From positions 1-64,000 of the forward strand of contig JAJHPK010000023.1 in assembly GCA_020890945.1 (NCBI GenBank): 64,000 bases of DNA, in the 5' to 3' direction. This DNA is from Nitrosomonas sp. (GTDB lineage Bacteria > Pseudomonadota > Gammaproteobacteria > Burkholderiales > Nitrosomonadaceae). The notes under the pieces are model-generated. The model saw nothing but the letters and a program-made list of their open reading frames with translations. It was not told the origin of the DNA and did no database searches. Position 1 is the first letter of the stretch. The number at the start of each line of letters is the position of its first letter. Both the position numbers and the translations under genes were made by a program. Shown here in pieces: positions 15,426 to 24,159 of this stretch.

Positions 15426-18400
15426 TTACTTACCTTTAAGTATCAAAAAAGTAACGGGTACCAAAATCAGTGTGATGAACATACAGAACAACACGCCAAA
15501 TGATAGCGAAGTTACCATCGGTAGTATTTTTTCTGCATGAGGGCTTTTTTCCATTAATAAAGGAAACAAGCCAATGACTGTCGTTGCGGTAGTAAGAAAT
15601 ATAGCCCGGAAGCGCGTTTTACCCGCTTGAAGGAGTGCTTCATGAATAGGGGTATTGCATTCAATCAATGTGTTAACTTTAGCAAGTAATATTAGACTGT
15701 CATTAATCACAATGCCGCCTACCGCAAAAAGTGCAATGTAAGACTCCAATGTAAGCGGTATTTGTAGCAATAGGTGGCCTATTACGCCACCAACAAAACC
15801 AAACGGAATTGCTAACATAATCAGTAGCGGTTGAGAATAAGACCGAAGAGGAATGGCTAATAACGCATAAATACCTAACAGCGCTAGTGCGCCATACCCC
15901 CACAGTGCAGAAAGCGTTGCTTCCTTTTTTTGTCTTGCTTGTCCTGATTCAATCTTAAGCTCAGGAAATTGCGATTGCAGTTGCGGAATCACATGTTTGC
16001 GCACATCCGATAAAATCGTTTCTATATTGCCTTTTTCTTGATTTACATCGGCGCTAATTAACTGCACGCGCTCACGATTTTGCCGGGTAATCTCAGCAAA
16101 TCCTGGTGCATAGAATGCTTCGGCTACGTCATTGAATGTTACGATGTCACCGTTTGGCAGTCGGATCGGCAATTGGTACAAGGCGTCCAGAGAACGACTA
16201 TGTTCCGAAGGGAAACGTACCATGACTCTGATTTCATCGCGATCGAGAAAAAAACGTTGCACTTCCAAACCATGAATGGCATGTCGAATTTGTTCGCTCA
16301 AGCTTTGTTCCGTCAATCCATATAACGCCGACGCTGGTTTTAACCTTAACCGTAATTCAGGCTTACCACTTTGCATTGAACCTGTAACACTATGCACGCC
16401 GGTATAAGACTCCAGTTTTGCTTTAAGAATTTCCCCAGCTTGATTCTGGACTGCCGGATCTAATGCGAGCAACTTAAATTCGAGTGGTTTAGACGCTTGC
16501 GTCGTAGGCACCCCTAAATTTTGCGGCCAAAACATCTGAAACGACATGGTTGCACCCGGTGGCGCTTCACCAAATTTCTTTTGCCAACGCTGCTTTATTT
16601 CCTCTATTCTGGAGCGTATTCGCTCGTCAATGGACATTTCAATATTGACCACAGCAGTGTGATCCATTGCAACCGAGAAAATATGCTGGAAACTCTGCTT
16701 AGGCGTGGTTTCGGAATTCAGTCCAAGTTCCGAATCCAGTTCCGCTTGAATTTCACGAACTGTTTGTCCTAGACGCGCCACTTGTCGATTGATTTCTTCA
16801 AAAGGAGTACCCGGGGGATTGCGAATTTCTGCTACCAAATAATAATCACTGATTTGTGCTTCAATAATACTGGGAACACGTCCCGATAACACTAGCGACA
16901 CAAACAATATCAATATCACGATGAATACAGAAGCGGTCAGGTAACGCAACGACAGCAATTTACTTAATAAGGGTAAATAGACTCGCTCAATAAATTGTTG
17001 TAATTGATCATTGATTTGTGTTTGCAGGTTTTCCAAAAAACGAAACCAAACATTTCGATTATTTTTTGGTGATACATTCACGGACAAATGCGCTGGTAAA
17101 ATCAACAACGCTTCCATCATCGAAAATAGCAATGCCAGAATAATCACCATGGCAACGTTGTACATCAAATTGCCGCTTAGTCCCGGTAAAAATAGTCCAG
17201 GAAAAAAAGCAATGATTGTGGTTAATACCATCAGCATAACTAATGTAGAAACTTCGTCAACAGCAGCGAGTACTCCAGATACGCCCGTTTGTCCTGCTTG
17301 TTGATGGGTATAGATATTTTCCCCTACCACGATGGCATCATCCGCCAAAACACCCAATATCAGTATCAATGCAGAAATGGAATAGGTATTCAGCGAAATG
17401 CCCAAAATCGGCATCATCCATAAGGCACCGAGAATGGAAACCAGGATACCGCAGCCTACCCATAAGGCCAGACGAAACTCTAACGTGATCATCAAGAGTA
17501 GAAAAACTAACGCGAACCCTGAGATTGCATTGCTCTGCAACATTGTCATATATTGATGGTAATATTTTGACCAATCATCCCAAGTGGTTAGTTCTAGTCC
17601 GGGCGGTAATTCCGCACGAAATTCATCCATGATTTGATGGACTGCATTCACCGTCGTGGAGATCTGGTCTTTCGGCATAACGAAGATCTCCATTGCCAAT
17701 TGATCATCCAATCTAACCCATAGATCCTGTTCATTGACCGTCATGCGAATTTGCGCAATATCGCTTAACAGTAATTTCGCGCCTTGTTTGTCGCTACGAA
17801 TTGCAATCGATGCAAAATCATTCAACGTTATGGCTTGATTCATACTTCTCAGCATTAGCTTACCATCGGTTTTTTTAAGCTCGCCTGCTGAGAGGTTGAT
17901 GGAGGACTGACGAATTGCTGCTGCAATCTCATCAAAGTGTAATCCGAAGCGATGTAAAGTATCGGCAGTAACTTCTATGGATACTTCATAAGGAAATTGT
18001 GGCCATGCAGTCAACTTACCGATATCCGGGTGTTGACTCAGTAAACTTTTCAGGCGATCGCGTTGTTGTTGCAAGAGATACAGATCATTGCCACCTCGTA
18101 CCACGACAATCACGGCTGGAGTACCGGTTCTCAACTGCTCAATATTGATTTTTTCTATTTCTTTTGGAAAAACCTTGACGGTATCAATCTTGGCCTTAAC
18201 TTGCGCTTGAAAATGCGTGGCTTCACTCTTTGTATCGAATTCAACGATGACTCTACATTCACCTTGTTTCGCATGCGCATTAATTTGTCGAATATCTTCC
18301 AACTCATGAATCGCTTCTTCGATGGGGATACACAACCTTTGTTCGATTTCACTCGGACTGGCGCCGGGATAAGCGATGGAAATTTGCAGCAGATTTTGCG

Positions 18401-18521
18401 GTTCCGGTGGAAAGGTATATTTTTTTGCAGTAACTAGCCCCCAGATTCCACCCGCTACGATAATCAACATCAAAAAATTTGCCGCTACCGGATTTCTGGC
18501 AAACCAATTCACAAGACTCAT
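15426..18521 (-). CDS. RND-family efflux permease
   Basis: The 1031-residue protein is an inner-membrane RND pump of the AcrB/HAE type, with twelve membrane helices in two repeats. The first helix is near residues 14-33 and the large periplasmic loops lie between helices 1-2 and 7-8. The proton-relay residues are present: the Asp pair in LADDAIVVGEN (helix 4) and a Lys in SLILLAKVN (helix 10). It is translated after the membrane-fusion gene with a four-base overlap (18518-18521), and the outer-membrane factor lies first, so the three form one leftward operon. Its substrate is not evident. In this iron island, siderophore secretion is a reasonable guess; drug or metal export is possible too. 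Confidence 0.92.
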   Translation of the reverse strand: MSLVNWFARNPVAANFLMLIIVAGGIWGLVTAKKYTFPPEPQNLLQISIAYPGASPSEIEQRLCIPIEEAIHELEDIRQINAHAKQGECRVIVEFDTKSEATHFQAQVKAKIDTVKVFPKEIEKINIEQLRTGTPAVIVVVRGGNDLYLLQQQRDRLKSLLSQHPDIGKLTAWPQFPYEVSIEVTADTLHRFGLHFDEIAAAIRQSSINLSAGELKKTDGKLMLRSMNQAITLNDFASIAIRSDKQGAKLLLSDIAQIRMTVNEQDLWVRLDDQLAMEIFVMPKDQISTTVNAVHQIMDEFRAELPPGLELTTWDDWSKYYHQYMTMLQSNAISGFALVFLLLMITLEFRLALWVGCGILVSILGALWMMPILGISLNTYSISALILILGVLADDAIVVGENIYTHQQAGQTGVSGVLAAVDEVSTLVMLMVLTTIIAFFPGLFLPGLSGNLMYNVAMVIILALLFSMMEALLILPAHLSVNVSPKNNRNVWFRFLENLQTQINDQLQQFIERVYLPLLSKLLSLRYLTASVFIVILILFVSLVLSGRVPSIIEAQISDYYLVAEIRNPPGTPFEEINRQVARLGQTVREIQAELDSELGLNSETTPKQSFQHIFSVAMDHTAVVNIEMSIDERIRSRIEEIKQRWQKKFGEAPPGATMSFQMFWPQNLGVPTTQASKPLEFKLLALDPAVQNQAGEILKAKLESYTGVHSVTGSMQSGKPELRLRLKPASALYGLTEQSLSEQIRHAIHGLEVQRFFLDRDEIRVMVRFPSEHSRSLDALYQLPIRLPNGDIVTFNDVAEAFYAPGFAEITRQNRERVQLISADVNQEKGNIETILSDVRKHVIPQLQSQFPELKIESGQARQKKEATLSALWGYGALALLGIYALLAIPLRSYSQPLLIMLAIPFGFVGGVIGHLLLQIPLTLESYIALFAVGGIVINDSLILLAKVNTLIECNTPIHEALLQAGKTRFRAIFLTTATTVIGLFPLLMEKSPHAEKILPMVTSLSFGVLFCMFITLILVPVTFLILKGK

Positions 18522-19714
18522 GGCAGCTGTTCTGTCGGCATTACTTGGAGACCATCAATCAAATGCGCTAAACCCGATACCAATATCCGTTCACCGGTTT
18601 CTATTCCGGCGTCAATCAGTACTTGGTTACGTTCTTTGCGGATAACTTTCACGCCACGAATGCGTATGCGATTTTCATGATCGATAACCGCGACTTCTCG
18701 TTCCTTAAACAACGCAGCGGTAGGTAAAACCATAATTTGATCCAACCAACGCCCCGCAATCTTTGCGTCAACATATAAGCCGATAGGCAAGATGGCAAAC
18801 GGTTGTTCTGTTAATGACGCACGCTTCTTTGTTTTCAATCCAAATGGGTCTTTAATCTGAGCAACCATCATGATTTTACCCGTATCCGAATCGACAACGC
18901 CTTCACTACGCGTAATATCGGCTTGCCAAGTTTGCCGCCGGCCTTGATAGTCTCCGGTTAAAGTGACCGGGATCTTTTGCATGAGCGCGGTATTCATATG
19001 TGCTGTATCGACAAAATCGATCAGCGCGATTTCGGATGGAGATAGTGGTAATCGTACTTCCGCTATGTCACTGTCATAGATCCGGCCTAAGACAGCACCA
19101 GTGGTCACGTACTGCCCGTCGCCAACATTCCGGCTGCGTACTCGCCCATCAAAAGGCGCGCGAATTTCTGTTCTTTGTCGCAATAATTTGGCATTCTTCA
19201 ACTCTTCCTGCTCGGCGATCAGCTTGGCTTTTTTTTCTTTCAACTGAGGAATTCTCAAACTCAGTGAATTCGGAGCACCTTGTCCTAATTGTTGCCACTC
19301 CTCGCGTGCTTGCGCTGCTTCAGCTTCTTCACGCGTTAACTGATATTGAGCTTCCATCACTTGGGCCTGAGCTTGTGCGATGCGTAAATCATATTCAGCA
19401 GGGTCAATAGAAACCAATAAATCGCCTTTGCTAAAAAAACTTCCACTGAGAAATTGCTTTGATAGCTTGACGATATTTCCGGAAACACCGCTGACCAGAT
19501 CAATTTCCGTTTGAGCCATGATGCGACCGCTCGAATGCACATCAATACGAATTCGTTGCGGCGATGCCACGACAAATTTAACGGCAGGTAGCACGGGCTT
19601 GGTATCGTCGATTGCTTGCTCAGCCTGTGGAGGAAAAAGCAAAATAGCAATAGCGATGGCCACACCGAAGACAATGACTAATAGCGCGAGCAATAACTGA
19701 AAACGTGTCGTCAT
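18518..19714 (-). CDS. RND periplasmic adaptor (membrane-fusion protein)
   Basis: The protein of about 398 residues is an HlyD/AcrA-type adaptor that links the pump to the outer-membrane channel. It has an N-terminal membrane anchor (residues 3-27), a lipoyl-type half motif near VSGVSGNIVKLSKQFLSGSF, a helical hairpin (about 100-170) and the matching half APFDGRVRSRNVGDGQYV, followed by beta-barrel domains. ATG at 19714 is chosen; an in-frame TTG lies nine bases further out. It follows the outer-membrane factor gene after 55 bases and overlaps the pump gene by four bases. Confidence 0.9.
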   Translation of the reverse strand: MTTRFQLLLALLVIVFGVAIAIAILLFPPQAEQAIDDTKPVLPAVKFVVASPQRIRIDVHSSGRIMAQTEIDLVSGVSGNIVKLSKQFLSGSFFSKGDLLVSIDPAEYDLRIAQAQAQVMEAQYQLTREEAEAAQAREEWQQLGQGAPNSLSLRIPQLKEKKAKLIAEQEELKNAKLLRQRTEIRAPFDGRVRSRNVGDGQYVTTGAVLGRIYDSDIAEVRLPLSPSEIALIDFVDTAHMNTALMQKIPVTLTGDYQGRRQTWQADITRSEGVVDSDTGKIMMVAQIKDPFGLKTKKRASLTEQPFAILPIGLYVDAKIAGRWLDQIMVLPTAALFKEREVAVIDHENRIRIRGVKVIRKERNQVLIDAGIETGERILVSGLAHLIDGLQVMPTEQLP

Positions 19715-19769
19715 GAAAAACAATCGATAAAATAAGAATTCAATGAATTGAATTCACCCAATGGTCGCA

Positions 19770-21188
19770 TTAGACACTGCCCCCTAGCGCCAAATAAAGA
19801 TTCACTCGATTGCTCAGTAATTGACGGGTGATTGATAAATGTGCAGTCTGTGCGCGCAGCATGCTGCGATAGCTATCCAATAGCGTAAGAATTTCAATAC
19901 GACCATTCCGGTACGAATAAACCGCCAGTTTCTGACTCGATTGGGTTTGTTCGACAGCTTCTTTCAAGGCCATTTCCTGTTGGCGTAACCATTCTTCCGC
20001 GGCCAATGCTTGCTCAACCTCGCGAAAAGCGTTGAGTGCTGTATTTTTATAAAAATTGAGCGCTTCTTCGGCACGTGCTTGGTTACGAAAAATTTCCCCC
20101 TCAATACGGCCACCGGTCAATATTGGTTGCATCAAACCTGCGAATACATTCCAAGCCACTGACCGTGGATCAATTAAGTCAGTCAGATCGGTACTGCGTG
20201 TTCCTCCAGAAGCGGTCAAGGTGATCCGGGGCAACCGTAATTTTTTTGCGCTAGCCGTTCGAAAATCGGCGGCTTTCAGTCGAGTGAAAGCGGCAACCAC
20301 GTCAGGCCTTCGCTCCAAAAGCTCAGAAGGCAAACCCGCAGCGATAACATTCGGCAATGGAGGCAAACGAGCGGCGCTTACTTCATTTCCCGCTGGATAA
20401 CGTCCCAACAATATTTCCAAGCGGCGAGTTACGATTTGAATTCTATTGAGCGCGTCTTTCAGTTCTGCTTCGGCAGTCGCCAGGTCTGTCAGGGCTAGGC
20501 GCAAATCCAATCCACGCACCAGTCCTTTTTGGAAACGACCCCGCACCAATTCGGCGATAATGGTGCGGTCTTTGATCGATTGTTCCACGACAAGTGCCAA
20601 TAGCTTCGCTTCAACCAGCTCGAAATAACTTTGTGTCACTCTTGCAGCCAGTGACAATCGCGCACCATAGTAATCAAATTGAGTGGCATCGGCTTCGGTC
20701 ATTGCGGCTTTATGGAAATCACGTATCCGCCCCCACACGTCAATTTCCCAACTCACACCAAATACACCTTCAAACACCCCGAATCGGGATGAACCAAAAC
20801 CGGCATCGCGTATCTGCACCTGCTGATGATCAGCGGTAAAGGAAATTTGTGGCCAACGTCCCGATCCATCGATGCGCGCTTGCGCAATGGCTGAATTTAT
20901 CCTAGCCGCCGCAGCCTTCAATTCATAATTATTGGCTAACGCAACTTGAATCAGTTCTCGTAATTGCGAATCCTCAAATGTTGCCGCCCACTGTTCAGGT
21001 ATCGACTGGTTAGAAGTTTGCTTTTCCCCCCATTCATCCGGAAACTTGGCACCCACATTTTGACTATCGCGCAAGGGTGGTGCGAAGCATCCGCCCATAC
21101 TCATCAAAACAATTGCAAGTATCAACGAAATCGCGATACGGAGTACTGTATTAAATGGAAATGGAATACTATGAATTTTACTGACCAT
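19770..21188 (-). CDS. NodT-family outer-membrane efflux lipoprotein
   Basis: The 472-residue protein is a TolC-like outer-membrane factor of the NodT family. A lipoprotein signal is seen at residues 12-34 (lipobox MSMGGC), and two repeats of the OEP domain follow with the characteristic LIQVALANNYELKAAAARI and LLERRPDVVAAFTRLKAA segments. It should form the exit channel for the RND pump encoded next. ATG at 21188 is the first in frame. It is the leading gene of the operon, so the promoter lies between 21189 and 21350. Confidence 0.92.
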   Translation of the reverse strand: MVSKIHSIPFPFNTVLRIAISLILAIVLMSMGGCFAPPLRDSQNVGAKFPDEWGEKQTSNQSIPEQWAATFEDSQLRELIQVALANNYELKAAAARINSAIAQARIDGSGRWPQISFTADHQQVQIRDAGFGSSRFGVFEGVFGVSWEIDVWGRIRDFHKAAMTEADATQFDYYGARLSLAARVTQSYFELVEAKLLALVVEQSIKDRTIIAELVRGRFQKGLVRGLDLRLALTDLATAEAELKDALNRIQIVTRRLEILLGRYPAGNEVSAARLPPLPNVIAAGLPSELLERRPDVVAAFTRLKAADFRTASAKKLRLPRITLTASGGTRSTDLTDLIDPRSVAWNVFAGLMQPILTGGRIEGEIFRNQARAEEALNFYKNTALNAFREVEQALAAEEWLRQQEMALKEAVEQTQSSQKLAVYSYRNGRIEILTLLDSYRSMLRAQTAHLSITRQLLSNRVNLYLALGGSV

Positions 21189-21246
21189 TTAACGGGGAAG
21201 TTTATAGGTAAATGATACTTGTTTCCCTGAATAAATCAGCCTGAAT

Positions 21247-21270
21247 GATAGCTCGCTTGGTTGAGCTATC
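21247..21270 (-). terminator. Hairpin between receptor B and the RND operon
   Basis: GATAGCTC and GAGCTATC form a perfect 8-bp stem with an 8-base loop, 82 bases after the stop of receptor B and 59 bases before the outer-membrane-factor gene. No run of T follows on the leftward strand, so it is a weak terminator candidate or a regulatory hairpin. Confidence 0.35.
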
Positions 21271-21351
21271 TTGATCATGTTTAAACTACTTCGGGGATTT
21301 CCACAAATTGGCAAATTACCGTACATTCAATACCTGCTTTACATTCCGATA

Positions 21352-23877
21352 TTAATAATCTACACGTAATGAACCAAGGAAAGTCCTTGGCGCACCAACA
21401 GTAATAAAAGTACCTCCATTTGTGCCTGCATAGTAGGTTTCATCGGATACGTTGTAAACGTTGAGTTGAGCCACCATGCGTAATGGACCAGCTTTGAATT
21501 GATAGCTTGTCATCAAATTTCCCAAAACATAATAAGGTAATTGAAAACTATTATCGAGATCGCCTTGACGTTGACCAACCCCTTGGATACCACCACCGAT
21601 TTTCAATCCTCGTAACATTTCGTTACGAAACTCATAAACATTCCATAACGTGCCAGTATGTTCTGCAGCTAGAAACATACGGTGTCCTTGATTGGCTAAG
21701 CTATTGCCAACGAAAACATTGTTTTCATCAAAAACGGCTAGATTATCCTTAAGAATTTTGGCATAAGGCAAGTAACTATAAGTTGCTATCATGCTTAAAC
21801 CAGGCAATACTTCCCCTGATACATCGAACTCATAACCTTTTGTTTGCGCTTCACCTAACGCTCGCGAACGTATTGGGTTTGAAGGATCAGGAACGGCAAT
21901 GTTCTGTTTGGTCAATTCAAAATATGCGAAAGTAGCTCGAAGACGCTTATCAAAAAACTCAGTTTTTAAACCCATTTCCCATTGCTGAGCGGACTGCGGG
22001 GGTAAGCGTTGCCCGTCAACATTGAAAACCGTACTTGACGCACCGAAATTCTCCGAGTAGCTGCCATACATCGCAAGCCACGGCATGGGTTGCCACAGCA
22101 ATCCTCCTCTGGGGGTAAAGCGATCCTCTGCAGCACTCGTTAAATGTGCAATACCATTTTTTGCCACCGTATTGTCATAGCGAAAACCACCCGTCAAATA
22201 TAAATTAAAGGGTAGTTTTACTTGGTCTTGAAAGTAAGCGCCATGCCAGGATTGCGTGGTCGCAAAAGGAGTGAAGGCGGTGTTATCGATCGGATAAGGC
22301 GTATTCATATAAACGGGATTAAATATATTAAATGGCAAATCTCCACAACAAACATCCCTCGATTTGTCATCTTGAAAAATATAATCATATCCAAACAATA
22401 ACGTGTGCTGCAGAGGACCGGTATTAATATTACCAATCAGATTCAACGAACTTTGATAACGATTGGTATAAATAGGTGCAGTACTAAACGCAAATCGATT
22501 CAACGTACCATCCGGTGCGGCTGAACCAAAGTGCACAATTCCACGATACTTATCGACGCTGGTAAGCTCAGTCGCCAATTGATGGCGAATTTGCCAATTG
22601 GCATTAAATTGATGCGACCAATTGATACCTACGAAATAGCGATCGCCTTTATTCGCATTGAACAATGGCTCATGAGCCGCAAAATTGCGAGGCAATTGGG
22701 CGGGTCTATTATGCAACGGAGTAATTCCCTCCAAAGGAATCGCAATCGGTACGCCAGAGTGACTAGTGCCGGGTAACGCTGAGTGCAAACCGAGTGGAGG
22801 CACTCCACCGTCAATTTTAGTATTAAACGTTTGATATTCAAATTCAGCGGTTATTTGCGTCTGAGGACTAATATTCCAACGAACTACCGGAGCAATGAAA
22901 ACAGTTTTTCGGTCTATGAAATCACGAAATGATCCAGAATTCTCATAAGACAAATTGAATCGATACAATAAGCTACCATCTTTTGTTAGCGGGCCGCCTG
23001 CGTCAACGGCAGTTCGATAAAAATCATAATTACCAGCTTGTTGCTGTAGCGAATAGAAAGGTGTCGCAAGCGGCTGTTTGGTCACTCTATTGATGACCCC
23101 ACCCGGATCGGTACGGCCAAACATTGTTGAACCCGGGCCTTTGAGGACTTGAATTTCTTCAATGTTTGCCATTTCTGTACGGTTATTATTATTGGCGGGC
23201 ATATAAACACCGTTTCGATAATTGGCTTGTACATCAAACCCGCGAATCATAAATGCGTCCTGTCCTGACAAGGACGCTGGGAAAAGCGTTACGCCACTGA
23301 CATTCTGCACAGCAGTTTCCATACGAACCGCCTGCTGATCTTGCAATATTTGCCGAGGAACCACCTGAATGGCATAGGGCGTTTGCATAATGGGCGTATT
23401 GGTTCGCGTTGCAGTTGAATTGGTCGTGCGGTTATAGTGTTTGTTATAGGGAGAATTCGCATCAACAGTATCAACAACTTTAATTTCTGGTAATTTTGTG
23501 GGGTTTCCGTCAATGGTTTTCGCCTGAACCAGAACGTAGCCGGCTGCATTCTTTTCAAAAGTAAATCCGCTTTTTTTCAATAGTGCCGCCAGACCGGATT
23601 CGACACTGTAATTCCCCTCAAGCCTGCTGGCAGTAAGATTTTTTATTTTGTCTGCATCCATCGAAATTGCGATGCCAGCCTGACTGGCAAACCGGTTTAA
23701 TGATTGTTCCAGTGAACCCGGTGGTATGCTGTAGTGCGCTGTTGCAGCGGTTGCTCCCTGAGCTAGGGCAGTAATGGGCATGGCCATTGCTGACAAAGCG
23801 GCAAGCATGATCAATCCATATTGAAATAAATTTATAAATTGCTGTGATTTCTGATTTGATTGAATGAGCCGAGACAT
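21352..23877 (-). CDS. TonB-dependent siderophore receptor B with STN signalling domain
   Basis: This 841-residue receptor has a signal peptide (residues 1-40), an STN domain (about 46-126) nearly identical to that of receptor A, a plug (about 165-285) with the motif VQNVSGVTLF and a barrel ending LGSLRVDY. After KTIDGNPTKLPEI the sequence departs from A and C, so it should bind a different siderophore. It would signal to the same FecI/FecR pair as receptor A, located 15 kb away. ATG at 23877 aligns with the start of receptor A; further in-frame ATGs upstream lie in the duplicated leader and are not used in A. The leader carries the same AAGGAATAAAA site. Confidence 0.92.
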   Translation of the reverse strand: MSRLIQSNQKSQQFINLFQYGLIMLAALSAMAMPITALAQGATAATAHYSIPPGSLEQSLNRFASQAGIAISMDADKIKNLTASRLEGNYSVESGLAALLKKSGFTFEKNAAGYVLVQAKTIDGNPTKLPEIKVVDTVDANSPYNKHYNRTTNSTATRTNTPIMQTPYAIQVVPRQILQDQQAVRMETAVQNVSGVTLFPASLSGQDAFMIRGFDVQANYRNGVYMPANNNNRTEMANIEEIQVLKGPGSTMFGRTDPGGVINRVTKQPLATPFYSLQQQAGNYDFYRTAVDAGGPLTKDGSLLYRFNLSYENSGSFRDFIDRKTVFIAPVVRWNISPQTQITAEFEYQTFNTKIDGGVPPLGLHSALPGTSHSGVPIAIPLEGITPLHNRPAQLPRNFAAHEPLFNANKGDRYFVGINWSHQFNANWQIRHQLATELTSVDKYRGIVHFGSAAPDGTLNRFAFSTAPIYTNRYQSSLNLIGNINTGPLQHTLLFGYDYIFQDDKSRDVCCGDLPFNIFNPVYMNTPYPIDNTAFTPFATTQSWHGAYFQDQVKLPFNLYLTGGFRYDNTVAKNGIAHLTSAAEDRFTPRGGLLWQPMPWLAMYGSYSENFGASSTVFNVDGQRLPPQSAQQWEMGLKTEFFDKRLRATFAYFELTKQNIAVPDPSNPIRSRALGEAQTKGYEFDVSGEVLPGLSMIATYSYLPYAKILKDNLAVFDENNVFVGNSLANQGHRMFLAAEHTGTLWNVYEFRNEMLRGLKIGGGIQGVGQRQGDLDNSFQLPYYVLGNLMTSYQFKAGPLRMVAQLNVYNVSDETYYAGTNGGTFITVGAPRTFLGSLRVDY

Positions 23878-23991
23878 TTTTATTCCTTTATTATTGTTTA
23901 CATTCATCATGACGACCGAGAATGATAATGCGGAACTCCTGCCGACCATCAATCAATACGGATTAATGGAATCATAAGATCGGGCAGCGAT
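23878..23991 (-). repeat. Inverted copy of the receptor A leader
   Basis: This stretch repeats 6932-7043 in the opposite orientation with a few differences. At its outer end it is fused to a pepSY fragment. The seven bases ATCGCTG at the junction (23985-23991) occur in both parent sequences, at 6932-6938 and in the pepSY gene after CATGAGCTGG. Confidence 0.75.
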
Positions 23992-24100
23992 CCAGCTCAT
24001 GGTAGAACGCCAGCGCGCTGCCCGTTAATCCGACAATCACCAAGAATGGCACTAGCAACAAGCCGACATAGCGATGTAAGTAAATGAGAAAAGGCCGCAC
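23985..24100 (-). pseudogene. 5' stub of a pepSY gene after receptor C
   Basis: From a GTG at 24100 leftwards the frame reads RPFLIYLHRYVGLLL, then PFLVIVGLTGSALAFYHELD, almost the same as the start of the intact gene at 9530. The preceding 50 bases down to the receptor stop also match. After about 38 codons it passes at ATCGCTG into the receptor leader. The receptor-pepSY unit was therefore duplicated and one copy cut short here. Confidence 0.85.
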
Positions 24101-24159
24101 GATGTCACTCTTCCAAAATAACAGGCTATCAGAACAGGAAACGCTGCACCGTCATGTCA

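Noticed and set aside
23878..23952. A longer N terminus for receptor B from upstream ATGs
   Set aside because: The sequence is the duplicated leader; receptor A starts at the matching internal ATG, directly before the signal peptide and after the ribosome site.
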